Source of the DNA: Eucommia ulmoides
Taxonomy: Eukaryota; Streptophyta; Magnoliopsida; Garryales; Eucommiaceae
Length of the DNA stretch: 64,000 nucleotides
Assembly (NCBI GenBank): GCA_016647705.1
Contig: JAENRU010000488.1
Location: 251,501 to 315,500, forward strand
Reading direction: 5' to 3'
Part shown: positions 32,951 through 45,020 of the stretch, one piece after another
Layout: the number at the start of each line of letters is the position of its first letter
How positions within the stretch are numbered: position 1 is the stretch's first letter
Program-made: the position numbers and the translations under genes
The notes under the pieces: generated by a model
Databases searched by the model: none
What the model saw: only the letters and a program-made list of their open reading frames with translations
Told to the model about the DNA's origin: nothing

Positions 32951-34650
32951 GACTACCCTAGAGTTCTCTAGAACCTTTCAGAAATTGGAGAGCCTCTTTG
33001 AATTGGGTCTCCCTTTTTACTTGGGTTGGATCAAAATTGGTCGTGTTAGGGCCCAAGGACTTTGGCCGTGACATCAGGGTCCACATAGACACCCACACCA
33101 TACATTTACGGGTGAAAAATATAATTTTCTTACAATATTTCAAGGAAATACTAGAGGGAAGTTAAAATTTTCATCTAACAAGTGTATACTGTTAGTCACA
33201 CTGCTGTAACAAATGTATGCTGATAAATAATACAGAAGTAATAAAAATAAAAAAAATAAACTATGACTGGCCAAAAAAAATGGCCTTTGAAGAATTTACA
33301 ACAATGATTCAGCTAAGTTACCTTCATAAGCTGCCATATGCTGTTGTTGTCTTCTTAAAAAGGACAATTTGTGCCCGACTCATCACTCATAGATGGATAA
33401 CATTTTGGAAAATTACACTTTTGGTCCCTAAAAGTATGGGGTCGGTGTCTTTGTGGAAACTGAGGTTTGTCAAATTGTACATTTGATCCCTCAAGTTTCA
33501 CCATTAGTTTCAATCCCACAAAAATTGAAAACTCTTTCAATGATTTTAGATAGAAAATGGGTTGTACTCAATACGTGACGTTCGAATGAAAATATTTTCG
33601 TCATTTCTTTATTCCACTTCTTTATTCCACTAAACCTAAGACGTTTTCCGCTACCCATTTCCTAACAACGATTTAGTTCTCTCTCTCATTTTGGTAGAAT
33701 TTTCCTTCAAGTTTCTACTTCAACCATCATGCATTTCTCTACTTCAACCATCCTACCTTGCGGATAGAAATGAAAATGCTACGGTAGATAAGTAGAAAAA
33801 TGAAAATGGATAAAATTAAAAATGAAATTATTAGAGATAATATAGGAATAATACCCATCAAAGAGAAAATGAGTAAAAATCTTTTACGATGGTTTAGACA
33901 TGTGCATAGAAGACACATAAAAACACCAGTGAAAAAATGCGATTTAGTTCCAAGTGTGGGGGGCTACTAGAGGAAGAAATAGACCTAAGAAGACTCGGAA
34001 CGAAACTATTAGAATTGATTTGATAACATTAAACCTGACTGAGAGGATAACCCTTAATTGATCCTTACGGTGTAAATGGATTCATGTAACCGACCCTACT
34101 TAAGTGGGACAAAAACTTAGTAGTAGTTGTTGTTCCTCTTCTTCTTCGTACGGATCGTTGTTAAAGAAAACTTAGGGGAAAACGCATGTGCTGAACACAA
34201 CCCATTTTTTGTTCAAAATCATTAACATCACTTTTTATTTTGCAAGACTGAAACATATGTAAAACTTGCAAGACCAGATTGAAACATATGTGAAACTTGC
34301 ATGACCAAATCTGCAATCCGATAAGCCTAAGGATCCACATTGACACCCACCCCCCACACTTTTACGAACAAAAAATATAATTTTCCTATAATAGTCCAAG
34401 GAAATACTGGGGGAAAGTTCCAATTTTCATCTCATATAAATACGGGAAGTACAATAGACTGCTCAAAGTTGTTTGCTAGAAACCGGTGTTCATATAACAA
34501 ACCAAACAGGCTCTAGTTAACACACACTGATGTAACAAGTGCATACTGTCAAATAACACAGAAGTTACATTTTACATCTTAGTTATTGCCTAGAAATAAA
34601 GATAGGGGTTCAAGATAACGGCGTAAACCGCTCATCGATAATATATTTTA
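32951..34650. mobile_element. FB2 element split by a LINE 3' fragment
   Basis: FB2 halves at 33395-33765 and 34140-34395 are separated by an RTE LINE tail at 33770-34133 (plus strand) that ends TTAGTAGTAGTTGTTGTT. This is a clear nested insertion. The remainder, up to the glyoxalase stop codon, holds no gene that I can see. Confidence 0.6.
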
Positions 34651-34687
34651 GACATTAAAACCGAACTCCCTCTACGCCACCATAATA

Positions 34688-36488
34688 TTACTCTTCCTTG
34701 TGCAATTCTTTCAGAAAATCTTCGTTATCAACCAGAACCTACATTGCAGCAAATGAACAAAAATTTAGCTCTTGCTAAATTTTTCTCCACTTGAGTAGTA
34801 CACTCACTTTTTTGTAGAAAGAGCGGGGGGGGGGGGGGGGGGGTTTGCTTTCTACCACTTTATACTTAAATTTTGTTTCATTTTGACCCCTACTTTAAAA
34901 ACCTCTACTTTCTCCACTTGAGTAGTACACTCACTTTTTGTAGAAAGAGAGGGAGGGGGGGGGGGGGGGGGGGGGGGGGGGTGTTTGCTTTCTACCACTT
35001 TATACTTAAATTTTGTTTCATTTTGACCCCTCTACTTTCTCCACTTGAGTAGTACACTCACTTTTTTGTAGAAAGAGAGGGAGGGGGGGGGGGGGGGGGG
35101 TGTTTGCTTTCTACCACTTTATACTTAAATTTTGTTTCATTTTGACCCCTCTACTTTAAAAACCTATACTATACCCCGTTCTACTTATCATAAATTAGAA
35201 AATTAACTTTTTTTCTCTTTAACTTGACGAAACATGCAAAAAAAAATTGGTTAATAAATATCCAACTACCCTTTATTTTAATTTTTAGTTTATTTTGTCT
35301 TTAATAAAAAAATAAAGAGGTAGAGAGAAAGTGCTAGTTTTTTCCCTTTTATTGCCGTTAAATATCGAATCTAAATTAAAAAATTAAAAATAAAAAGAAA
35401 TTAAGTCATTTTCTATATTTATATATATATATATGTATATGTATATATGTATATGTATGTATTCTGAATAAAATGTGAGTTTCTCAGTAGAAGGGGATGA
35501 AGTGTAGGTTTTTAAAGTATAGGGGTTAAAATGAAACAAGACTAAAGTACAAGGGCATAAAAGGGAACTAACCCAACAAAAACTTACCGTTTTCCAACCA
35601 TCTGGATCAAGGAAAGACGTGATCTTGGTGTTGATTCCTGGAATTGGACCGGGTGGTCGAGTAATCTTTCCTCCAAGCTCTTGGGTGACAAGTTTGACAA
35701 CCTCAGCACTTTTGTACACATCATCACTACTGATTGCAACCTAGAATGGGCAGATCCAGATTAAATGAGAAACAGAATATTCAAAACAATTGGGGGTTTT
35801 TACACTTTGTATCCCTCAAGTTTAACCAAAATCTCACATTGGTCCCCATAATTTCAATTTGAACATATAACACCTTAAAGTTTCATAATCATCCCATTAG
35901 AATCCAAGTCACTATTCTCATTACAATTTGGAGTGAAAACAGTCATATGCCGCGCACTTGTCTGTTTTTAATGGACTCTATGGGCATTTCCAGCCTCCTA
36001 CTTTCTCCCCTCCCATTCTCCTTCCTAATTAGAAATATAAATCTAACGTAATATCAATATATACACACACACATACATGATTTTATTTTTTTTAAGAACT
36101 TTTGAGGGGCAAAGGAATAGGTTGCCCATAAGTTCCTCTTAAAAATTATTGGGTGCATGGCAGGTGACTAATTGCCGTCCAAAATTGTAATGGAGCTACA
36201 CATTTCGATTGAATTGTGACGAATACGAAACTTCATGGTGTCATGTGTTCAAATTGAAACTAAGGGGGGCCAAAGTGAAATAATGGTCAAACTTCAGTGG
36301 TGAAAAATGTTGAAAACTCAAACAAAAGATGCTTTAGTTGTTCAAATAGTGTAAGCCTAACCTGGGCGTATGCATTTCCTTTGGTGTATTCAGTCACCCC
36401 ATGGTTATAGGTTAATGCAATTATAGGTGCCTTGTCTTCATCATCATATCCCATAATAGCTATAGCATACTGCGCAGTACACAATTTA

Positions 36489-36527
<39 letters not shown>

Positions 36528-39500
36528 AATTTTTCACCTGATTGATAGTAAGGAAAACAAGAAGAAAGAACCAAATTTTTACCTTTTGTTGCGGTCTATC
36601 AATCTTCCTCAATAGTTTCATGCCCAACGCCTGCATAAGCCAAGAAAAAACATGTAACTGCCGGTTCATATATATTTGTTGGAATATTTAATATCTCCAC
36701 CAATATATTATTTGTTATTTAGTTAGAATATCTATTTTATAAAAGGTCATATTGACCGGCTCTTCTTTTCCCATTTTTTAGCCTAATTTAATTTTCTCTT
36801 TAGGATATATAAAGAGGTGTGTACATCATACTTCAAATATATAAAAATCTTCTCATTTTTCCTGCATACCTTTTTGGTATCCTTTTATATTTATGTCCAT
36901 ACAGACTTGAACTATCCACCTAGCCATATAAACATCAAGCAAATATGCCTTTTTGCTGAATTCCAGTTGTTTTCCCTCATTAGTGTTCTCACCATTATCT
37001 CTTCATAGCAACTTTCCATTCATTATTTACAACAATAAACCCCAATCTCCTTTCTCTCCTTTTCTTTTGATTCTATTCAATGATCTGAGCTTATAATTTG
37101 TTCACCAATGAAATATAAAATACGCTCTGTTAGATTTTGCCTGAGGAAATCTAAATTAGAGTTGTTAATATATTTATTATTAAGGGTAAAATTGTCTTTT
37201 ATTCTTTTTTAGCTCTTTTTATTGTAGTCTATATAAGTCATCTTTCTTAGATATCTGCATTCATTATTTGCAATGATAAACCATAACCTCCTTTTTATCC
37301 TTTCTCGTGATTCTATGTTATTCAACGACCTTAACAAGAATACTACAGGCAACCTGTTATGGGTCAAAATTGAAATTTCTAAACCACATCCAGATGCACT
37401 GACAATATCATATTTCTTAGATATCTGTATTTATTATTTGCAATAATAAACCATAACCTCCTTTTTATCCTTTCTTGTGATTCTATGTTATTCAACGACC
37501 TTAACAAGAATACTGCATCCAACCTGGGATGGGTCAAAATTGAAATTTCTAAACCACATCCATATGCACTGACAATATTATATTACATAGACATCTTCAA
37601 ATAGTGATAAAAGTTTAAAACTATCGGACTAAAGCCAAAGATCCTGACAAAATAAACAGCTGTAACTTGACCCTCAATCTGTAAACTAAACATGGTTGAC
37701 AAGGGCGGAGTTGACAAGGGCGGAGTTATTAGGGTACAGGGACTCCAACGCCCTCTCAACTGTTCGAAATTTTCACTATTGTCCCAGTAGTTTTAGAAAA
37801 AATCAATTAAAATCTCTTACAATTTACATAAGCTCTCCCTTTACAACAACAATAACAACTAAGTCTTTATCCCACTTAAGTAGGGTCCACTTACGCCATA
37901 GTGATCGATTAAGAGTCGTCTTCTCAGTCAGGTCTAATGTCATCAAATAAATTCTAACAATCACGTCAAGTCTTCTTCTTAGACCTACCTCTCCCTCTAA
38001 TAACCCCCACACTTGAACTAAATCGCATTTTTTCACTAGTGTTACTATGCACCTGCACACTCCATCGTAAACGATTTTCTCTCATCTTCTCTTTGATGAA
38101 TGCTATTCCTAAATTCTCTCATATAGTTTCATTCTTAATTTTATCTATTCTCATCTTTCCACTCATCCACAGAAGCATCTTCATTTTTTCCACACCAATT
38201 TTCTAAACATACTTCGTGCTTACCGCCCAACATTTTGAATCATACAGAATCACCAATCTTATTGCAGTTTTTTAAAATTTTCCTTTGAGTTTTAAGGTAT
38301 CCTACGATAATATATTACCCCAACTACATTTCTTTAGTTTAACCATCGTACCATGACTTTATAAGTAATATCCTCCTCAATTTCATCATTAACCCCAATC
38401 ATTGAATCTAAATATCTAAAATGATCATCCTTTGAAATTTCTTGATCTCCAATTTTGACCGCACCATCATCTCTTCGAATATTAATAATATTACAATGCA
38501 TGTATGTTTCTGCTAACCTTCAAACCTTTAGACTCAAAGACTTCTATCTTTCTAACTTAGTACTATGACCTATTCTAATTTCATCAATTAGTACTATGTT
38601 ATTCGCAAACAATACACTCCAAGATACTCCATCTTGAATATGTTGAGTTCATCCATCACTAAAACAAATAAGTATGAACTTAAAGATAATTCTTGATGTA
38701 AACTTATATTAATAGGAAATGCACAAGTATTGCTTTCTCCTGTTTAAACACTAATGATTATGTAAGACCCAATTTTCGGTTATGCATATTTTTAATTGCA
38801 TTTCAGAACATTTAAAAATATTTGGGTCTCATATGTTATTTTAAATATCTCCTTATAACTTTTAGGAGTTATTGTGATATGTAAAATTTAGTTTCAAGAA
38901 TCTTGGGTTAATAAGTTAATTTGACTTTTAAATGTTTTGACATTATTATGTTATTTAAATTAAAAAAATTAATAATTTTAAGGTAAAATTAATATATTCT
39001 TGATTGTAAGGTGGTGTTTTGTGTAAATAAATAAAAAAATAAAAATAAAAACATTCAAATTAAAAAATTAATAAGGTGAGTCGTTGATTTGGATTTGTGT
39101 TGTCTTCACGAAAGGAAGACAACACAAATGCATGTGCCACATGTATTTATTAAATAAATAAATGACGTAAATGAGTCTTGATTTCCATAAACACATATGT
39201 TTAAAATGAAGAAAAAAAAACCACACTAACTTTCATTATGCTCTTTTTGCGTTCTCTCTCTAAAGAAAAACAAACAAGGTTCACAGGTGAGGCAGACCCC
39301 GTCAGGATTACGACAGTAGTGTGAAAAGCAGCGTGATTATCGAGGTGAGTGTACTGTCTTCTATGTAAATTGTCAAATTATATTTTTGTATTAAATTGTG
39401 AAAAAGAAAAGATTTATTAAAATAGACAGTTTTATAATTTCAGATGGATCAAGTAAAAAGTTGATTGTGAAAAGTGATTTTTATTATTATTCGACTATGT

Positions 39501-42500
39501 CATAGTGTGGTCCGACAGGAGAGCATGTCCTGCGGAATATTATTGGTCCTAACAGAAGGACATGTCCTAAAGGACGTTGTATTATGACCTGACAGAAAGA
39601 CAAGTCTTGCAGATGGTTATTATATTTGTTGTTGTTGTTATTGTTGGCGATGATGATTATCATCCTAATATGGTGGTTTATACCTCGTGTTGACTTCTAC
39701 CATTAGAGATATTGAATGACCCTGACACTGATGGCAACTTTAGATTGCACAGTTATATAGATTACGGTACCGTTATAACTCCCGATCGTGAGGTGAAATA
39801 TTCCTATGGCTAGTAGAGAAATATGTTTTTGGTATTTTATTATATAAAAGTGATTTGATTAGTTGATTTATATTAAATTGTTGTATCTTGATGATATCTG
39901 TGAATTTCGTTATTGTTTAGTGCGATTATATTTTATTTTGAAAAATATCACTGCGGTTATATTCTGTTTTGGAAAATAGATTATGAGAAATACACTTAAT
40001 CCATAAATTATTTTTATATTATGAAGACAGTACACCGATAAAATAATATTTTGTCTTAGGTACTCCAAGTAGAAACGGATCTACTACTGGCGGTAGGTAG
40101 AGTCAGAAGGTGGTGTAATATTCTTTTGAGGCAGTCAGAACAGGTGTTGATCAGGAAGTGTTTAAATTTTGTAATTTTGCTATGGAATAGTTCGTTATAT
40201 ATAATCGTTGAATTTTGAATTGGTAAAATATATTATATTTTTTAAAATTTGTGTCAATTGACAGTTAGCGGATATTATTATTTTTATCATAGTGACGCAG
40301 CGGAAGCGTGGTGGTGGAGTGGTTTGTGTTTCACCAATATTTTTCCGTAAAAAGAAAGAAACCTAGTAGCGGCCCTGGAAAACCGGGTCATTACAGATTA
40401 TATCTTTATACATATCCTTAATTACCTCAATATACACATTGGATACCTACTTCTTATGCAACACCCACTACAAAACTTCTCTAGGTACTCGATCATAAAC
40501 TTTTTCCAGTTCCACAAATATCATATGTAAATCTTTATTCTTCTCTCTATATTTCTCCATTAGTCTCCTGAGTAAATAAATAATTTTAGTGGTTGATAGG
40601 CTAAGCATAAATCCAAATTGATTCTCTTTTATGCTCGTTTCATGTCTTATTCTATATTCTATCACTCTCTCCAAAAGTTTCATAATATGACTCATTAATT
40701 TTATGTCCCGATAGTTCGTGCACTTTTGAATATCCCCTTGATGTTTATAGATGGACATTAAGATACTCCTCCTCCAGTTATCAAACACTCTCTTAGTCCT
40801 AAACATGTCATTAAAAAGTCTAGTCAACCAATCTATTCCAAGATCTCCCAAATTTTTCCACAACATTATACGGATATCACTAAGCCCTACTACTTTTTCA
40901 ATCCTCATCTTTCTTAGTGTCATTCTTACTTTCAAACCCCTAATTCTTCTATGAAACCTATAAATCACATCTGAAGAAAACTAAGCAACACTAATCTAGA
41001 TTCCCCGGCGTTGTTCTCATTAAATAAACGATAAAACTAATTTTTCCATCATTCCATAATCTCTTCATCCTTCAGAAGGACCTTTTCATCAACGTCTTTG
41101 ATGCATCTGACAATCTTATATCTCTTGTCTTCCATTCACACTCCTAGTGAGTTTAAATATATCCCTCTCTAGCTTCTATATCAAACTTTCGATACAAATT
41201 AGCATATACCCTAAATTTTATATCTTTCCTTATGTTTTGCCTTTTTTTTTTGCATGTTTACACTTCTCCAAACTCTCGCTACTTCGACATTTTTGACATT
41301 CTTTATAAGATATTTTCTTGTCAATAACAGCTTTTTTGGACCTCCTCATTTCACCACCAGTTTTCTTTATATTGTGGTCTCCCTCCTCTACATACTCCTA
41401 AAACTTCTCTTCCTATCTCTCTAATGCGACTCGCCGTATCACTCTATATTTTGTTCACTTCATCATCTCTCTTCCAAAATTCCTCATTGCTGATTTTATC
41501 CTTAATAGCACCTCTTAGATCTCTCCAATATATACTTGCATGTCTACTTATCTTAAACTCTCACTTCCACCCCTAAAACTTTAAATCGGTTACCATCAAT
41601 CTGTGTTGGGTAGCAATACTCTCTCCGGGTATGATTTTACAGTCCTTACATATTAGACGATCACTCGTTCTAGTAAGAACAAAGTCTATTAGCTATTCCT
41701 CTGTCCACTCTTAAATGTGAAAAAATGTTCATCCCTCTTCCTAAAACATGTATTTAGAAGTGTTAAATCATATCTAAAATTATCTCTCCCAATGCATTCT
41801 TCTCCCCAAATCCATAGCAACCATGTATTTTCTTGAATGCCCTTTCCTTCCCTACGTGTTCATTCAAATCTCCCCAAGTAAATATTTTTTCTTGGTTAGG
41901 TACTAATTTCAACGACTTCGTCCACATTCTTCCAAAATTCTTGTCCAACATCTTCTTGCAGTCCAACTTAAAGAACGTACACACTAATAACGTTAATCAT
42001 CTCCCCTCCAATCACCACCTTCATAGCTATCACCTTATATCTAATTCTCCTAATATCGACAACGCTATCATTTAAATCCCTATCTACCATAAAACTCACC
42101 TCATTCCTATGATTGTTCTTCCCCGTATACTATAATTTATATACCGTATTCTCAATTTCTCTTGACTTCTCTCCAATCCACTTAGTTTCCTGCAAGCATA
42201 GAATATTAATCCTCCTTTTACTCATCACGTCTCCCAATTCTCTAATCTTACTCGTCGGTGTTCTTATATTCCAAGTTGCTAACCTAAGCTTATTCAATTC
42301 ATATAATTTTCTAATTGAAAATCATGAAAACAAAAAAAAGGGGGGTACCATCAAATTAAGGAAATCTGATAAATTAATCAAAATACCTTTTCGTAGAAAT
42401 TGATAGAGCGATCTAGATCACCCACGCGAAGCATTACTTGACAGAGAGGTTCGCGAGTACAACCAGTTTGGATTATCTCAAAAGAGTAGCCATCAGGATC

Positions 42501-43813
42501 TTTCACAAAAGCAATCACATCCTCTTCTCCGCCTACAACTGGACCTGGCTCGCGTGTGACATTGCCGCCCTTCGCTTTAACGTTTTCAATAAATTTGTAA
42601 ATCTGCAAGATCGGCAAAGCGAAGATTCAAATTCACCGCCAAACAATATCATGCCTCAGAAACAAGTTTACCAGTTAATACTAGACTTAAGACTTACATC
42701 TTCTGTTGCAATTCCAAATGGTCCAAGGCCTGTGCCAATGTCATACTTATCCACTCCATAATCTGTGCATTAATAGAAGTTAATGAAGCCAAAAAAAAAA
42801 ATTAATAAAAAATAATGCTGAATTTTAAAAACATAATGTTACGCTCTTAATAAACAAGTAGGGCATTTCTTTGCCATCTATATAATAAATTAGGATAGGA
42901 CAATTTTTTTTTTAAAATGTCTTTTCATTAAGGGTTGGGATTGATTTGAGAAAAATGATTGAATGAGACTGAATATTGTGTGTACAAGTAATCAAGTGTT
43001 TGAAGGTTCAAAAAGAAAAGATAAAAACACCAACACCGCGACTTTTTAATGGTGAAAACTACTTTTGGAGTCTATAAATCCTGACAAGGCCACAGAATTA
43101 GAGGAGGAAAATGATAAGAACATAAAAACTATTAAAACATAATTAAAAAAAGGGTTGCGCTCTCTAGTCATGGCCGGCCCTGGGGCTAGGCCACTCCAGT
43201 AGTGGCCTAGGTCCCCAATTTTTGGGGGGCGCCTTCAAATTGACCCCTATATAAATAGTGAAGGGATAATTTTCAAAATCCGCCTAGGGCCACCGTTTTC
43301 TCAAGGCCAGCACTGTCTCTCGTGGAAAACATATGAACAAAATTGCCTAATTATTTATACTATTCTACAGGCAACTATGTAAAACATTCAATATGAAACA
43401 ATGATTTAGAACTACATGAGGAAGATTTGATACATACTGTATGTTAACTCCAGAACAAAGTGAGACTCTTCTGGACCAAACCCAAGGAAAGCATTAGAAT
43501 ATTTCTCTTCAGGAATATCTCTCTTCCTCAACAGCTTCATCCCAAAACATTCTGTGTAGTACCTGAGAACCAAGAAATTGCAATCATTCACAAATTCACA
43601 ATTACATTCAAGCCTCAATCACTTGAATCGTTTTCTTTTTCTTTTTACAATTATGAAAAGTTCAATTGAACAGTGGATAATTCTAAAAACATACTTGATG
43701 GTGCGATCAAGATCACCAACACGATAAACCACGTGTAAGAACCTACGCTTATCCTTCTTCGGCCACTCCAACAATTCGTTGCCCGGAACAACAGGTGTAT
43801 TAGCCCCAGCCAT
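34688..43813 (-). CDS. Glyoxalase I (lactoylglutathione lyase), two-domain, 8 coding exons
   Basis: Converts the methylglyoxal-glutathione hemithioacetal to S-lactoylglutathione; this type acts in the cytosol. Coding exons (minus strand): 43695-43813, 43438-43562, 42698-42762, 42387-42602, 36583-36630, 36362-36469, 35588-35740, 34688-34738. They sum to 885 bp, 294 residues, in frame throughout with GT-AG borders. Two glyoxalase repeats: [18 protein letters not shown] (from 25) and [19 protein letters not shown] (from 155). The end is DPDGWKT...[10 protein letters not shown], as in plant two-domain enzymes. By alignment to E. coli GloA ligands H5/E56/H74/E122 (from memory), H27 and E78 are kept in one site. 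In the other site Q158 and E145 are kept, but His is replaced by Pro96 (GLGPFGIA) and Glu by Ala209 (IIALTYN). The start ATG at 43813 follows a spliced leader. There is no transit peptide. Intron 4 is 5.76 kb and full of transposons. Confidence 0.92.
34788..35165. repeat. Three tandem units with long G runs (last intron of glyoxalase I)
   Basis: A unit of about 130 bp (CTCCACTTGAGTAGTACACT ... TTGTTTCATTTTGACCCCT) is repeated three times. Each contains a G homopolymer: 34825-34843 (19), 34955-34981 (27) and 35083-35100 (18). On the minus (transcribed) strand these are C runs in the intron; on the plus strand they could form G-quadruplexes. Confidence 0.9.
35797..36330. mobile_element. FB1 fold-back element filling glyoxalase intron 6
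   Basis: A complete FB1 copy with inverted ends of about 180 bp: TTTACACTTTGTATCCCTCA on the left faces CAAACTTCAGTGGTGAAAAA on the right. It occupies most of the 621-bp intron between the exons at 35588-35740 and 36362-36469. Flanking AAACAATTG / AAACAAAAG could be an imperfect 9-bp target duplication, which would point to a Mutator-like MITE, but this is uncertain. Confidence 0.65.
36678..37020 (-). other. LTR-like AT-rich segment in glyoxalase intron 4
   Basis: It begins TGTTGGAATATTTAATATC and contains a TATA-like GGATATATAAAGAGG on the plus strand. This resembles a Ty1/copia LTR, but no matching end or target duplication was found. Orientation is not secure. Confidence 0.3.
37243..37582. 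repeat. 170-bp tandem duplication in glyoxalase intron 4
   Basis: TTTCTTAGATATCTG starts at about 37243 and 37413. The two units match closely through CATCCATATGCACTGACAAT. A diverged third copy of the left part lies near 37018. Confidence 0.85.
37844..42330 (-). mobile_element. Decayed RTE-type LINE in glyoxalase intron 4
   Basis: Reading the minus strand, the 5' part (about 42290-41760) gives an AP-endonuclease domain: LATWNIRT, then [12 protein letters not shown], then [10 protein letters not shown] near 41860. The reverse transcriptase follows at 40968-40468 with [26 protein letters not shown] and DRVPREVL. The 3' tail ends in a TTG-type repeat at 37844. Several frameshifts and stops interrupt it, so it is dead. 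A solo LTR (38761-40395) splits it. Without that insertion it is about 2.85 kb, close to the size of plant RTE elements. It lies in the same orientation as the host gene. Confidence 0.85.
38761..40395 (-). mobile_element. Solo LTR (1635 bp) nested in the LINE
   Basis: It starts TGTAAGACCC and ends GGGTCATTACA (TG...CA). It is flanked by the 5-bp target duplication GATTA at 38756-38760 and 40396-40400. No internal domain is present. Read on the minus strand it aligns in several blocks with the element at 45581-48539: CTAGCCAT...ACCTCACGATC...ACGGTACCGTA, GTGTACTGTCTT and CCTGTGAACCT. Probably a Ty3/gypsy-type LTR, but the lineage cannot be fixed without an internal region. Confidence 0.8.
43165..43320. 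mobile_element. Short GC-rich MITE/SINE-like repeat in glyoxalase intron 2
   Basis: GGCCGGCCCTGGGGCTAGGC opens and CTCAAGGCCAGCACTGTCTC closes a 155-bp GC-rich block within the AT-rich intron between the exons at 42698-42762 and 43438-43562. The ends are partly inverted. No protein. Confidence 0.4.
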
Positions 43814-43969
43814 GTTTGAACAAATTCCACGAATCTGGTCTCAGCAACATCAGAAGCAAGGTACTACACCATTAATCGATCACCTTCTTACTATATTATA
43901 TCCTTATACATAGAAACAAACATAAATACAAATTCGATCGTTCTAATCTCAAAATCATTTTGAGCGCAT

Positions 43970-44660
43970 AGACATTAGATAACAGCATCAAAAAAGAGAT
44001 TCTCAACACTTTTTAGCTAAATTCAGAATGAAACATCACAATTTTGTATTATAATTATGAAACTTACAAAACATTAGATAACAACATCAAACTGAAATTC
44101 ACAACACCTTTTAGCTAAAATTTAAATGAAACATCCCACATTTGTATTATAATGAAGAAACGCACAGAACAATAGATAACAACGTCAAAACAGAAAATCG
44201 CCAACACTTTTTAGCTACAATTCACATTGAAACATCACAGATTTTTGTAGTATAATTAATAGCAGCATAGATGATAGAACATTAGATAAAAACATCAAAA
44301 CAGGTCAACCCTTATTAGCTAAAAGTCATAATGAAACATCACAAATTTGTATTATGATTAAGAAACGCATAGAACATTAGATAACAACATCAAAACGGAA
44401 ATTCGCAACAGACAACACCTTTTAGCTAAAATTCACAATGAAACATCACAATTTTTAGGTATAATTAAGAAACGCATACAACATTAGATAACTACATCAA
44501 ACCGCAAATTCGCAACACTTTTTAGCTAAAATTCACAACAAAACATCAAAATTTTGTATTACAATTAAGAAACACATAGAGCATTAGATAAAAACCTCAA
44601 AACGGAAATTCGCAACACTTTTCAGCTAAAATGCACAATGCGACAACACAATTTTGAATT
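43970..44660. repeat. Minisatellite of about 100 bp in the glyoxalase 5'UTR intron
   Basis: The block ATTAGATAACAACATCAAAA, then CAACACTTTTTAGCTAAAAT and GAAACATCACAATTTTGTAT, recurs about seven times. Starts are near 43973, 44077, 44173, 44282, 44375, 44484 and 44582, a period of 93-109 bp. Units are diverged. It takes up about two thirds of the 1.04-kb leader intron. Confidence 0.85.
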
Positions 44661-44878
44661 GTAGCTAAGAATTCCACAGAATAATCAGCTCAAGTCTCAT
44701 GAAAAATCATTTCAAACACTAACACAGGTAAGAAATGCTGCTTTTACTAATCGATCACTGTAAATTTCACTAGAACAACAAGCATTTGCAGGAAACGAAA
44801 TCCACATAAACCTGTACATTCTGACGATTGAGAAACCCTAAATTCACGATTAAATCATAAAAACGGATAGAGAATTAC

Positions 44879-44935
44879 CAGAGGGAACGATGAAGGACGA
44901 AGAATCGAACAGAATGCCCTAGAAACGATCATACC
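44879..44935 (-). other. Untranslated first exon of glyoxalase I
   Basis: The minus-strand CT-rich leader (TTCTTCGTCCTTCATCGTTC) ends at a donor CTG|GTAATT (exon end 44879). The matching acceptor is near 43840 (TTGCTGAG|ACCAG), 26 bases before the ATG. A leader intron fits the family and the TATA box position. Confidence 0.6.
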
Positions 44936-44960
44936 AGTGCTTCACTGATACATACAGACA

Positions 44961-44970
44961 TATATATATA
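44961..44970 (-). promoter_or_regulatory. TATA box of glyoxalase I
   Basis: TATATATATA about 30 bp before the inferred transcription start (about 44935). Upstream, GTGACGTGGC (near 44990) holds an ACGT core. Transposon sequence begins at 45021, so the native promoter between TATA and repeat is only about 50 bp. Confidence 0.6.
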
Positions 44971-45020
44971 AGCTTCGTTTCGAATTTGAGTGACGTGGCA
45001 GAAAATCACCTAGAAACTTC

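Noticed and set aside
40468..40968. Treating the 166-codon reverse transcriptase frame as an active gene
   Set aside because: The domain is real, but the element is broken by stops, frameshifts and a nested LTR, so it is annotated as a dead LINE rather than a gene.
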